Virus record (IMG/VR): IMGVR_UViG_3300033144_001010
Span: 1-30,559 of that record
Reading direction: 5' to 3' (one strand)
Source of the DNA: a virus
Length of the DNA: 30,559 nucleotides
Shown here piece by piece: positions 1 to 7,710 of this stretch; position 1 is the first letter of the stretch, and each line of letters starts with the position of its first letter. Under the pieces are notes generated by a model, which did no database searches, was not told the origin of the DNA, and saw nothing but the letters and a program-made list of their open reading frames with translations. The position numbers were made by a program, and so were the translations under genes.

Positions 1-1
1 C

Positions 2-283
2 AAAACAGCGGAAAAGCTGGATTTGAGCAGAGAGAAGCAGCACCAAAAACTGCAAAGCGCTATTGATTTAGCAATTGAAACTAAGAGTCCGTCAGCAATT
101 GTCAGTGCGATCCGTGAACAGAACGAAATGTTGGGTTATCACCGTGACAAGGCGCCCAATGCAGAGCGTGAGCGATCACTACAAGCTCGCATCACAGCTG
201 AGCAGCAGCGTGTATTACTGGAGTGTGCAGACGTACTGCTACGCAAGCAGGTGGAAAGTAAGGTGATTGACACACACAGCTAG
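2..283 (+). CDS. Probable terminase small subunit, 5'-truncated by window edge
   Basis: The reading frame is open to the left edge of the window, so this is probably the C-terminal part of a longer gene; a TTG at 23 is the only early start inside. The visible part is helical and charged. It contains a stretch of the type IREQNEMLGYHRDKAPN, which resembles the C-terminal region of phage small terminase subunits (an 'IREINEMLGLYAPEK'-like pattern just before the end). The role would be recognition of the packaging site and loading of the large subunit onto DNA. The large subunit gene follows at 984, after a non-coding gap and two small genes. The family assignment rests on this short motif and on position, so it is moderate. 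Confidence 0.55.
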   Translation, partial: KTAEKLDLSREKQHQKLQSAIDLAIETKSPSAIVSAIREQNEMLGYHRDKAPNAERERSLQARITAEQQRVLLECADVLLRKQVESKVIDTHS

Positions 284-635
284 CAGGAGCCGCGCCAGTG
301 CAATCGGACGCTGAACAGGCAGGAAGGCAGGGTTGAGCGTGTGAATGGCTTAGAACCGCAAAGAGACTCCTTATTCAGCAAGGGGGGGGGGCATCGGGGA
401 AGGGGGGGCGGGGTCGTGTATATAGGAGAACAGATTCGGACATATATAATATTTATTTTGTAAACAATACACGACAAGTTTTATCCAGAGAAATAATTGA
501 CATAAGTCCTTTATAAATTCTGCAAATAGTGCGTTTCTTGCGAATGCGTAGGGGTAATAGAAAATAAAACAATCGTCATAAGTCTAGTGTTTTCACGGGA
601 GAATGAAATGGACGGAGCAAAAGGAGAAATGAAAA
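284..635. other. Non-coding region between terminase genes
   Basis: About 350 bases without a convincing gene. The first part is GC-rich and ends in the G-tract described separately (382-413). The second part is AT-rich. It contains a TATAAT at 445-450 and a TTGACA at 497-502, but neither has a partner box at proper spacing, so I do not call a promoter. The octamer CATAAGTC occurs twice (501-508 and 577-584). By position, next to the terminase genes, this could hold a packaging (pac or cos) site, which is inference only. Confidence 0.5.
382..413 (+). other. G-quadruplex-type G-tract cluster
   Basis: Four runs of G (10, 4, 7 and 4 bases) are separated by loops of 4, 2 and 1 bases, satisfying the strictest G-quadruplex pattern. 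The rest of the window is AT-leaning and has no comparable run. Homopolymers of this kind are also prone to sequencing or assembly error, so the exact run lengths are uncertain. Confidence 0.75.
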
Positions 636-758
636 ATGAAGAAACTAGTATTATATAAGGGTAGTTCAACTGTCGCCACGTTTAAGTGCAAAGAGTGTGC
701 AATATATGAAATGAGACGATTGATGTATGCTATTAGGGTTGGAAAAAATAATGGGTAA
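636..758 (+). CDS. Small hypothetical protein (40 aa)
   Basis: A 40-codon frame beginning MKKLVLYKGSSTVATFKCKE, preceded by AAGGAG at 621-626 with nine bases of spacing, the best ribosome binding site in this stretch. An ATG at 629 in another frame gives only nine codons. It has two cysteines (FKCKECAIY, a CxxC). The stop overlaps the start of the next gene by eight bases, as expected for translational coupling. I do not recognise the family; position suggests a small late gene accompanying packaging. Confidence 0.55.
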   Translation: MKKLVLYKGSSTVATFKCKECAIYEMRRLMYAIRVGKNNG

Positions 759-993
759 TATACGCAGATTAAATAAGAGCTTGAATAAGGGCATAGCTTT
801 AGCTAAGACTGGCATTACATTCGGTGGTAGTCAGGTATGCTTGCTTTCTGGCGATACTGACAAGGCTCAGGCATTTAAGCAATCATGTATGCGTAATGCT
901 TACAGGGCTTCTTTAATGAACGTAACTGACATGTATATGGTAAGTGCATCGATACGCGACAAAGCTTTAAAGGGTGGGCCTATATGGAATTAA
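751..993 (+). CDS. Hypothetical protein between terminase genes (80 aa)
   Basis: I place the start at the ATG at 751 (MGNIRRLNKS), which overlaps the preceding small gene by eight bases; an upstream in-frame ATG at 727 lies inside that gene and has no ribosome binding site. The product is basic at the N-terminus and has two cysteines (QVCLLSG, KQSCMRN). It overlaps the large terminase start by ten bases, so it is co-translated with it. No family is recognised. It could be a packaging accessory protein on context alone. Confidence 0.6.
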   Translation: MGNIRRLNKSLNKGIALAKTGITFGGSQVCLLSGDTDKAQAFKQSCMRNAYRASLMNVTDMYMVSASIRDKALKGGPIWN

Positions 994-2609
994 GCCCCCA
1001 AGAAATAGCCAAGGCTGACCCAGCTTACTGGGCATGGCTCAATCAGATACAGATTGACGGTCGTCCTTTTAGTAAGGATGGTCGTGAGTATCAGATAGAG
1101 TTAATGCGCCCTATTACTCAGGATGGCAAGATTAAGCACAATGAGGTGATTAAGAAGGGTTCTCAGACTGGTGCTACTATGGGCAAGGCTATTGAGATTG
1201 CTCACGGAGCTATTCACAATTTGTATCGTGGCGGGATAACATACTTCTTTCCGTCTAAGACTGCCGTTGAAAGCTTCTCAGGTGCAAGATTCAAAACGCT
1301 TCTGAAGGATAATTACGAAAGCATAGGTACGTTCTGTAATGATATAAACTCTGTATATGCCAGAAGGATAGGCATGACAAACGTTAATTTCCGAGGCTGT
1401 AGCGGAACTACGGTTATTGGCGGAATTGAGAAAGACTCCAATCAGGTCAGGTCTGATCCTGCTGATTGGATTTTACTGGATGAGCGAGATATGTTTGATG
1501 AGATAATGGCTAATCAGGTAAACCAGCGGCTAGGTAACTCAACGATAAACCGTCGTTCTGATATGGGTACACCTAAGCTGCCAGAAGATGGAATAGATTT
1601 AATGTACGGCAAGTCAGATATGCGTAGATGGCAGATACCATGCACTAACTGCCGCAAGCATACATGTTTAGAGACTGAGTTCCCTCAATGTATCGGATTG
1701 GAAGATGGCAAGGGTTTCCCTATATGTATTCATTGTGGTGCAAGGATAGACCGTTCTGCAGGATTGTGGGTTCCTGATTCGCCTCAGAAGGAAACTGTCG
1801 GCTATTGGTGTTCACAGCTCCTTAACCCAAACAGGGATTTGGCTCATGTACTGAAAGAATTCGATGACCCCGCTGAATATGGTACATCGGAGGCTGAGTT
1901 CCAGAGAACAGTAATGGGTAACGCTTACGCTCGCGCAGAGGATGTTCTAAGAGAAACCGAGGTTCTTCAGTGCTGCACTAACGACCAGATGGCTTATTCT
2001 CACAACGGCCCTTGCGCAATGGGCTTTGACGTAGGCTATCCGATGATACACGCTGTTATCGGCCACAGAGTAGGAAATGACAGATATAGGATTATACGTT
2101 GTGCCAGAGTTAATAACTGGGATGACCTGCACGATTTAGCACAGAGATACAATGTGAAGGTTACAGTTGGCGATGCGATGCCTGAAAGCCATAAGATTCG
2201 TGAATGGGCTAAGACTGAGGCCGGCAGTGGAAATGCTGTATATCCATGTTACTATTCCGATAGTTTGAAGACTTTCGATAAATGGTCGCTTGATAATATT
2301 GTTACCGTAAATAGGACAGAGATATTTGACGCTTCACACAGAATGGTAACAAGTCCTGGTAGATTGCTTTTACCACGTAAGTGCAATGAAGTTGATATTT
2401 TCTTCCATCAGTATTGCCAGACAGCTAAATTTCTGGAAACTGATGCGAGAGGTAATTCTACTTACCGGTATAAAAAGATCGGCGACAAGCAAGATCATTA
2501 CAGAAGTGCGACTAACTACTTCCATCTAGCTTGTAAAAAGGTCGGTATTCCGAAGACCGAGAAACAGAAAAAAAGAGAAACGAAACAAGATACGAGTTAT
2601 CATTTATGA
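984..2609 (+). CDS. Terminase large subunit, lambda gpA type
   Basis: ATP-driven DNA packaging motor and headful or cos nuclease. At 541 residues it shows the gpA layout. The ATPase half has a P-loop-like KKGSQTGATMGK at 57-68 and a Walker B WILLDERD at 162-169, where the acidic pair coordinates Mg-ATP. A zinc-binding insert follows with C220/C223 and C248/C251, typical of the gpA family rather than T7 gp19. The C-terminal RNase H-like nuclease begins at GFDVGYP (D349), continues with VGD at 395-397, and has a late GDKQDHYRSA block. An AAGGGTGGG sits just upstream of the ATG. The stop overlaps the next start (ATGA). Confidence 0.93.
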   Translation: MELSPQEIAKADPAYWAWLNQIQIDGRPFSKDGREYQIELMRPITQDGKIKHNEVIKKGSQTGATMGKAIEIAHGAIHNLYRGGITYFFPSKTAVESFSGARFKTLLKDNYESIGTFCNDINSVYARRIGMTNVNFRGCSGTTVIGGIEKDSNQVRSDPADWILLDERDMFDEIMANQVNQRLGNSTINRRSDMGTPKLPEDGIDLMYGKSDMRRWQIPCTNCRKHTCLETEFPQCIGLEDGKGFPICIHCGARIDRSAGLWVPDSPQKETVGYWCSQLLNPNRDLAHVLKEFDDPAEYGTSEAEFQRTVMGNAYARAEDVLRETEVLQCCTNDQMAYSHNGPCAMGFDVGYPMIHAVIGHRVGNDRYRIIRCARVNNWDDLHDLAQRYNVKVTVGDAMPESHKIREWAKTEAGSGNAVYPCYYSDSLKTFDKWSLDNIVTVNRTEIFDASHRMVTSPGRLLLPRKCNEVDIFFHQYCQTAKFLETDARGNSTYRYKKIGDKQDHYRSATNYFHLACKKVGIPKTEKQKKRETKQDTSYHL

Positions 2610-3103
2610 GTAGAGCAGACAAGGAATCTTATTTAAAACAATATTTCTGGCAATCCGCTGGCGAGATAACCGTTCAGCAGGCTTTACTCGGCGCTGATGC
2701 TCTTTCCCACGCCGCTGTGAAGGCTCTTGTTGACGTTAATAAGATTCTGATAGAAGTTCCACAGGGCTGGCTTGCTATGGAATTGCGGTTCGACAGCGAC
2801 AGTGCAGAGAATACATCTGATGTTATTGAGTTGTATGCAGCTTCAACTTCTGATTCTAACCCTGACCATTATAGGCATTTTGCACAACTTACAACTCTGG
2901 CAGGCACACAGGAATATGGTACTAAAAAGTTCATTGACACGATAACACCCGTAAGTGAATGGCTAACCAGTAAGGGTGCTGTAAGCCCTGCTAATAACAC
3001 ATTTGGGAGCTATGCACTGAATACACATGGTTATAGCCATATTCTCGTAATAGCTAGTACGCTTAATAGTACGACTTTTTCAGTGGGATATAAAAAAATA
3101 TGA
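2606..3103 (+). CDS. Hypothetical virion-region protein (165 aa)
   Basis: Starts in an ATGA overlap with the terminase and ends in another ATGA overlap with the next gene, so it belongs to the same translation-coupled block. After a short helical N-terminus, the protein is rich in Ser, Thr and small residues with alternating hydrophobics (for example WLAMELRFDSDSAENTSD), consistent with a beta-sandwich as in minor head or decoration proteins. No catalytic motif is visible and I do not recognise the family. The structural role is inferred from position and composition. Confidence 0.7.
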   Translation: MSRADKESYLKQYFWQSAGEITVQQALLGADALSHAAVKALVDVNKILIEVPQGWLAMELRFDSDSAENTSDVIELYAASTSDSNPDHYRHFAQLTTLAGTQEYGTKKFIDTITPVSEWLTSKGAVSPANNTFGSYALNTHGYSHILVIASTLNSTTFSVGYKKI

Positions 3104-3453
3104 GTGAAGTCTACCATAACTATACAACTGGAAACACACTGTACTTCTGTACGTTTCAGCTTGATGGAAATGTTTTCCTGTCAAACGGTGAGTCTGACGA
3201 AGCATGGGGAACAGGCGGGCATGATGCAGACAGCTATGATATGGCAATGACAGAAGACGGTGTTGGCGGTCATTATGTAGGAACCTTCGATGCATCGATA
3301 CCAGTAGGAACTTACAGGGTAACTGTTTATTTACAGGCGGGAGCTAACCCCGCTGATACTGACTTTGCAATAGCACAAGGCGAGATATATTGGGATGGCG
3401 TTAAAGAAATTACTATATTTACTGAAATAGAATCTTGGCAGAAGAACGGATAA
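3100..3453 (+). CDS. Hypothetical beta-rich virion-region protein (117 aa)
   Basis: ATGA overlap with the upstream gene. The sequence alternates aromatic and polar residues (NTLYFCTFQLDGNVFL near the start; GTYRVTVYLQAGANPADTDF later), giving a compact all-beta Ig-like or jelly-roll prediction. It also has a conserved-looking close, GEIYWDGVKEITIFTEIE. There is no signal peptide or membrane segment. It lies directly upstream of the collagen-like gene, which starts three bases after its stop, so the two may form one particle component (inference). Confidence 0.7.
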   Translation: MSEVYHNYTTGNTLYFCTFQLDGNVFLSNGESDEAWGTGGHDADSYDMAMTEDGVGGHYVGTFDASIPVGTYRVTVYLQAGANPADTDFAIAQGEIYWDGVKEITIFTEIESWQKNG

Positions 3454-3456
3454 ATT

Positions 3457-4035
3457 ATGGCACAAAAACAAAAGCATTTAGGGCCGATAGAAAGCCTTAC
3501 AGAAGACATGGCGGCAAAGTTAATAAGTAGAATCATCGTTAAGGACGGTGGTTTATTCCTCGCCGGTAAAGGCGGTGGTAAGCTGGAAGTTCTAGCACAG
3601 GGCAATGAAGGCCCTGAAGGTAGGCGTGGCCCTCGTGGTTACGCTGGTGAAATGGGTTCAATAGGTTTAACAGGCGACGCTGGCCCAATAGGGCCTCGTG
3701 GCACGAAAGGAGAAACAGGCAATGAAGGTAAACAAGGACAAGCAGGGCAAAGGGGACCGCAGGGCGAAGCGGGCAAAGATGCGAAGGGAGAACGAGGGAT
3801 TCCTGGTGCGAGCGGTGAAGCAGGTGAAAGAGGTAGAACAGGAGATAAAGGATGTGCAGGCAGTCAAGGTCCCAAAGGCGAAAGAGGCATCCAAGGTGAA
3901 ACCGGTCAAGCGGGCAAAGACGGAAAAAGTATTAAAGGCCCCCAAGGTGAAAAAGGCGAAAAAGGCGAAACAGGAATAGCACCAGCAGAGCTTTTATCAA
4001 TAATTAACAGACTAAAAGTATTGGAGGCAAAATAA
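3457..4035 (+). CDS. Collagen-like Gly-X-Y repeat protein
   Basis: A 192-residue protein with an N-terminal helical cap (about 1-48), a Gly-X-Y region from G49 to G173, and a C-terminal heptad-like segment (PAELLSIINRLKVLEAK) suited to trimerise the collagen helix. Glycine is at every third residue except for two breaks of the same type: GKDAKG (106-111) and GKSIKG (156-161). The Y positions are rich in charged residues and not in proline, as in other bacterial and phage collagens that lack prolyl hydroxylation. There is one cysteine at 133. Phage collagens usually sit in tail fibres; here the gene lies between terminase and portal, so a head fibre or surface decoration is possible. Confidence 0.9.
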   Translation: MAQKQKHLGPIESLTEDMAAKLISRIIVKDGGLFLAGKGGGKLEVLAQGNEGPEGRRGPRGYAGEMGSIGLTGDAGPIGPRGTKGETGNEGKQGQAGQRGPQGEAGKDAKGERGIPGASGEAGERGRTGDKGCAGSQGPKGERGIQGETGQAGKDGKSIKGPQGEKGEKGETGIAPAELLSIINRLKVLEAK

Positions 4036-4036
4036 C

Positions 4037-4228
4037 ATGGGCGGTGGAGTACACAAACCTGACATACCCCCAGAACCTGCACCAACTGCTACGCCAGTTA
4101 TGGGTAGAGAGCAGGAAGAAGCCAAAAAAAAGGTTAAGCAAAGACAGGGCGGTAGAGCTTCTACTATATTTGCAGGCAGGCTAAACGAGCAAAGAAATAA
4201 CACAATATTAAATACAAGGCTTGGCTAA
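4037..4228 (+). CDS. Small pre-portal protein (63 aa)
   Basis: Ribosome binding site GGAGG at 4022-4026. The protein has a proline-rich start (HKPDIPPEPAPTATP), a basic helix (EEAKKKVKQRQGGRASTIFA) and a short tail. The GGRASTI-type motif recurs in small proteins encoded just before the portal of many T7-like and lambdoid-mosaic podoviruses. Its stop overlaps the portal start (TAATG), so translation is coupled. It is likely a minor head or connector-associated protein; the exact function of the family is not known to me. Confidence 0.7.
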   Translation: MGGGVHKPDIPPEPAPTATPVMGREQEEAKKKVKQRQGGRASTIFAGRLNEQRNNTILNTRLG

Positions 4229-5868
4229 TGTCCAGAGCAGACGAAATAATTGAGCAGATGGGTCAGTTTGAGACTGATAGGGCTAATTTTGACCAGCTAT
4301 ATCAGGATGCAACTGATTTCGCTATGCCGCAGAATAACCAGATTATAGACGAGAATTCTGCTGGCGAACCAAAGGAAGACCTATTTGATACTACAGCAGA
4401 AGAGTCTAATATCCAACTTGCCTCTGGTTTGTATTCGTATATGTTCCCGACCGAAGGTAGAGCGTTTGTTCTTGAGATTGACGATGACGAACTCTCTGAT
4501 AACGACGACGTTAAGCAATGGCTGGAAAAGACTACTAAGGTTATTCATAAGTATCTTATTAGCAGTACCTTCCGAGAATCATTCTTTGGCTTCCTGAAAG
4601 CTTTGGGTGTATTTGGTACCGCATGTCTGTATGAAGCTAAGGGAAAGAAATCTGTTATAAATTTCATAAACTACTTCATGCGTGATATTTACATTGCAAG
4701 GAACTCAGATGACGATGTAGATACTGTTTACCGCAGATTCAAATTTACTGCCAGACAAGCGGTTCAGGAGTTCGGTATAGATAATGTTGGCGAGAAAATA
4801 AAAGAAGCTTTCGGTGATTCCAAAAAGAGGAATAAGAAATTTAACTTCATTCATGCAGTTGAGCCAAGAAGTGATCGTGATCCTAAAAAAGAAGATCCGC
4901 AAAATATGCCGTTTAGCAGTGAGTACGTTGCAAGAGATGAAAAAATCATCATTAACACCAAGTCCGGCAAAGAATCAAGTGGTTATCCAGAGCTTCCGTA
5001 CCAAATAGGAGTATTTGACCGCGACAATATGGAAGATTTAGGCAGAAGCCCTACAATGAAGAAGCTTCCTGATATTCGCATGGCGAACAAGCTGAAACAG
5101 ATTAGGGTTAAGGGTTGGGATAAGATGGTAGACCCTACTGTTATGATGCCTGACGATGGTTCAATATGGCCGTTAGCTACTCAGCCAGGTGGAGTTATCT
5201 TTTATCGTGCTGGTGGCGAGAAGCCTGAATATTGGGAATTCAAAGGGAATCTTTCCGAGATTAATAGTGCAATATCTGAAACGATAACCACAATTCAAAA
5301 GGGTTACTTCGTAGATATGTTCGACCCGCTTATTGACAAGCAGAACATGACAGCAACCGAGATTATGGCAAGAGTTGAACAGAAGTTGCGTTTCCTTATT
5401 CCGATAATCGGAAGATTGCAAAGCGGACTGTTTAACCCGATGATACAACGAGTAATAGGCATACTTGCAAAACAGAAAAAGCTGCCGCCAATGCCGGAAG
5501 AATTGTCAGAGAAAGAATTCAGTGTTATGTACCTTGGTAGAATAGCCCTATCACTTAGAACCTTAGAAGTTGAAGGAATGACGAAGACTCTAATGGCGTT
5601 TGCACCCTTAGCTGATATGAATATCCTTGACTGGCTTGATAATATACAGATTGATGAATCATTTAGAGAATCATGGCGGGCAAACGGTGCATCTGCGGCA
5701 TGGCTAAAGAACGTTGCAGATAGAGATACAGAGCGGCAGGCAAAGGCAGAGGTGGCCGCGGCACAGGAACAAATGGCAGCAATGCCGGATATGATGAAAG
5801 CCGCTAAAGCAGGCGGCAGTAAACCTGAGGATGGAAGTCCCACAGCGGAGGTAATGAATGCACTTTAA
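4228..5868 (+). CDS. Portal (head-to-tail connecting) protein
   Basis: 546 residues, matching the T7 gp8-like family of podoviral connectors in length and pattern. It has an N-terminal helix (MSRADEIIEQMGQFETDRAN), the DLFDTTAEESNIQLASGLYS segment followed by MFPTEGRAF, and the FGTACLYEA strand. A long helical wing contains DPLIDKQNMTATEIMAR, and the tail is Ala/Gln/Met-rich. The portal dodecamer forms the vertex through which DNA enters and to which the tail adaptor binds. It overlaps the previous gene by one base and the next by eleven. Confidence 0.93.
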   Translation: MSRADEIIEQMGQFETDRANFDQLYQDATDFAMPQNNQIIDENSAGEPKEDLFDTTAEESNIQLASGLYSYMFPTEGRAFVLEIDDDELSDNDDVKQWLEKTTKVIHKYLISSTFRESFFGFLKALGVFGTACLYEAKGKKSVINFINYFMRDIYIARNSDDDVDTVYRRFKFTARQAVQEFGIDNVGEKIKEAFGDSKKRNKKFNFIHAVEPRSDRDPKKEDPQNMPFSSEYVARDEKIIINTKSGKESSGYPELPYQIGVFDRDNMEDLGRSPTMKKLPDIRMANKLKQIRVKGWDKMVDPTVMMPDDGSIWPLATQPGGVIFYRAGGEKPEYWEFKGNLSEINSAISETITTIQKGYFVDMFDPLIDKQNMTATEIMARVEQKLRFLIPIIGRLQSGLFNPMIQRVIGILAKQKKLPPMPEELSEKEFSVMYLGRIALSLRTLEVEGMTKTLMAFAPLADMNILDWLDNIQIDESFRESWRANGASAAWLKNVADRDTERQAKAEVAAAQEQMAAMPDMMKAAKAGGSKPEDGSPTAEVMNAL

Positions 5869-6142
5869 TCCAGAACAAATAAAATCGGCAGAAGAAAAGA
5901 TACGCAGGTCAGCTAATTTCCAGCGGATATTTAGTGGAAAAGGCGGGCAAGAGGTACTTGATGAGATTGACAAGTTTACACTATATAAAGGGAATACGTT
6001 TAACGCAGACCCTTATATAAGTGCATATAACGCAGGCCAAAGGTCGATGGCTGTGTTTATTCATAATATTATTGACCAGGATATAGAAACAGCAAGAAAA
6101 AGCTTAAAGGAGAATGAAAATGGCAAAACGAGAAAAGTGTAG
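5858..6142 (+). CDS. Bbp19-like small phage protein
   Basis: A 94-residue helical protein overlapping the portal end by eleven bases. It fits the small Bbp19-like family found next to portals in BPP-1-like phages: an acidic helix ending FSGKGGQEVLDEIDKFTLYK, then FNADPYISAYNAGQRSMAVFIHNI, the 'AYNAGQR' core being the most recognisable part. The biochemical role of the family is not established. Position suggests a connector or head-completion protein. Confidence 0.7.
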   Translation: MHFNPEQIKSAEEKIRRSANFQRIFSGKGGQEVLDEIDKFTLYKGNTFNADPYISAYNAGQRSMAVFIHNIIDQDIETARKSLKENENGKTRKV

Positions 6143-6659
6143 GAATTGTGGTGCTACATTAAGGCACGACAAAACATCAAGCCAGTACGATCCTGAATAT
6201 TGCAGTGGTTTATGCAGAAGGAAAGATGGCTCAGAACCGTATGTAAAAACAGCGGCAGAACAGGCTATGGTAGTAAAAGAAGCAAAATTACTAAAACCTG
6301 CATCGTTCAAGGACTACGAAAAGAACGTAGGTGGCCGCTACGTCCGCAGGTATGAGCCTCAGAAGCTTAACTGGGGCGAACCTATGTCTGCTAACGATTT
6401 ACTCCAAGCAGGCTTCAGGGCGAACAGAGAGCCTATACAGGGCGACTGGGATTATCAGGAAAAAGACCCCAGGGCAGATGCTATAGCACAGAATATAGCA
6501 GAGAATATTGTAGATACTGTAGTAGAGGCTGAAGAAGAACAAGTAAGCGACTGGAATACACTTCGTGCCAATGCTAAATGTCTAGGCATAAAAACTCACG
6601 GCAAGAAGCGTGCAGTTCTGGAAGCAGAAATAAAGGAGGCCGAAAATGGACGAGCCTAA
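6120..6659 (+). CDS. Zinc-binding protein with C-terminal SAP/HeH-like helix pair
   Basis: I choose the ATG at 6120 because AAGGAG (6107-6112) is then seven bases upstream; the in-frame ATG at 6114 would leave a single base. The 179-residue product begins with a zinc site, C7/C10 (KCRNCG) and C28/C32 (YCSGLC). The middle is basic and aromatic. It ends with LRANAKCLGIKTHGKKRAVLEAEI, which follows the SAP/HeH pattern (helix, 'LGI.THGKK..L', helix), a DNA- or RNA-binding fold. It sits between the portal and the scaffold genes, so it may be a head-assembly or DNA-contacting protein. The domain call is from pattern only. Confidence 0.75.
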   Translation: MAKREKCRNCGATLRHDKTSSQYDPEYCSGLCRRKDGSEPYVKTAAEQAMVVKEAKLLKPASFKDYEKNVGGRYVRRYEPQKLNWGEPMSANDLLQAGFRANREPIQGDWDYQEKDPRADAIAQNIAENIVDTVVEAEEEQVSDWNTLRANAKCLGIKTHGKKRAVLEAEIKEAENGRA

Positions 6660-7560
6660 TGTAAGTGACGCAGGTGGAGTAGAGCCAAGTGGAGATACTG
6701 GTTTTGTAAGCCAAGATGGCACATTCAACGATGGATGGACTGGCAGAGAAGAATTCAAGGCTAATGCAGATACGCTAAGCCGATACAAGAACGTTACAGA
6801 CTTAGCAAATTCGCACATGGAATTAAGGAGAAAGTTCGGCAAAGACCCTAACTCAATGGCTGAGATTCCAAACGAAACTTCGTCTGATGATGTAAAAGCG
6901 GCTTGGCGTAAAGCTAATGATATACCAGAAACAGTTGATGAGTATAAATATGACTATTCTGACGATTTTGCAACTAAACTTGGGCCACTTGACGATAAGA
7001 AGATGGCTTCTGTAAAAGAATTTGCCCACAAAGAATTAGGGCTTTCTAATGCAAGGTTCCAGAAGCTAATGGACTTCTATCACACAAATATATCTGGTGA
7101 TATTGACGCTAGCAGTGCATCTTTTGAGGAGCAGAAACAGACCGCCTTTGATAACGGCATGGCTATCCTGAACAGGGAATGGCTTGAAGGAACTGAAGAC
7201 AGAACATCTGCCGCTTTAGAATTCTTGCAGAAACATGGAGAATTTGAAGTAAGAGATAAAGAAGGCAACATGGTAAATCCACTGGAAATGCTATTTGCTG
7301 AAGCTCCAGGACTAAAGACTTCTCCTTGGTTAGCTATGATTGCCGATAATATGGCTCAGGCTATGAATGAAGATACGCTTCATGGTGGTCAGGGTTCTTC
7401 TACAGCAACATCTCTAGAAGGAATAAATACCCAAATAGCCGACCTTCGTAGCGAGCAAAGTGCCATAAGGGCCGCTAGTCCTGTCAATTACAAGAACGAT
7501 CCTAAATTTAAGGATAATGAAAGAAGAATGAAATTACTATATCAAAAGAAGCCGGCGTAG
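6646..7560 (+). CDS. Capsid scaffolding protein
   Basis: 304 residues, acidic and mostly helical, directly upstream of the capsid gene and preceded by a strong AAAGGAGG at 6632-6639. It shows the phage scaffold pattern: 'YKNVTDLANSHMELRRKFGKDP', then 'AEIPNETSSDDVKAAWRKANDIPETVDEYKY', equivalent to the 'vddLvkay..l....G...i.iP...D.e....a..k..G.P..p..Y' arrangement of gp9-like scaffolds. A C-terminal 'YKNDPKFKDNERRMKLLYQKK' basic helix is the likely capsid-binding end. It would template prohead assembly and then leave. It overlaps the previous gene by 14 bases. Confidence 0.85.
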   Translation: MDEPNVSDAGGVEPSGDTGFVSQDGTFNDGWTGREEFKANADTLSRYKNVTDLANSHMELRRKFGKDPNSMAEIPNETSSDDVKAAWRKANDIPETVDEYKYDYSDDFATKLGPLDDKKMASVKEFAHKELGLSNARFQKLMDFYHTNISGDIDASSASFEEQKQTAFDNGMAILNREWLEGTEDRTSAALEFLQKHGEFEVRDKEGNMVNPLEMLFAEAPGLKTSPWLAMIADNMAQAMNEDTLHGGQGSSTATSLEGINTQIADLRSEQSAIRAASPVNYKNDPKFKDNERRMKLLYQKKPA

Positions 7561-7710
7561 GCTTTTATATTTTCAGATAACCCTCGAAAGAGGCCCTGAT
7601 GCTTGTGCAAAAGATGCACTGTCCCAGTGGGACATAAAAAGCACAGGAAAGCCCCATTTTGGACAACCTTTCCGCAATAAAGATTAACTATTTTTTGAAA
7701 GGTAACTAAA
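7561..7710 (+). promoter_or_regulatory. Structured leader of the capsid gene
   Basis: This non-coding gap contains several hairpins. A CCTC/GAGG stem is closed by a GAAA (GNRA) tetraloop at 7582-7593. GTCCC/GGGAC with a 3-base loop lies at 7621-7633. A longer enclosing pair joins CTTGTGC (7602-7608) to GCACAGG (7641-7647, one G-U). An alternative stem joins GGAAAG (7646-7651) to CTTTCC (7668-7673) and shares bases 7646-7647 with the enclosing stem, so the two are mutually exclusive. There is no U-tract, so it is not a simple terminator. It may be an mRNA-stabilising, processing or translational-control element for the most highly expressed gene. Confidence 0.5.

Noticed and set aside
280-477. 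- strand frame rich in proline across the G-tract
   Set aside because: The prolines come only from the G-runs; no ribosome binding site or fold-like composition.
445-502. TATAAT at 445-450 and TTGACA at 497-502 as promoter boxes
   Set aside because: They are in the wrong order and neither has a matching partner at 16-18 bases.
3698-3979. Lys/Ala-rich + strand frame inside the collagen-like gene
   Set aside because: It is a by-product of the repetitive Gly-X-Y codons read one frame over; low complexity and no independent start context.
5304-5843. 179-codon - strand frame opposite the portal gene
   Set aside because: Antisense shadow of a strongly supported portal coding region; no start signal and no neighbours on that strand.
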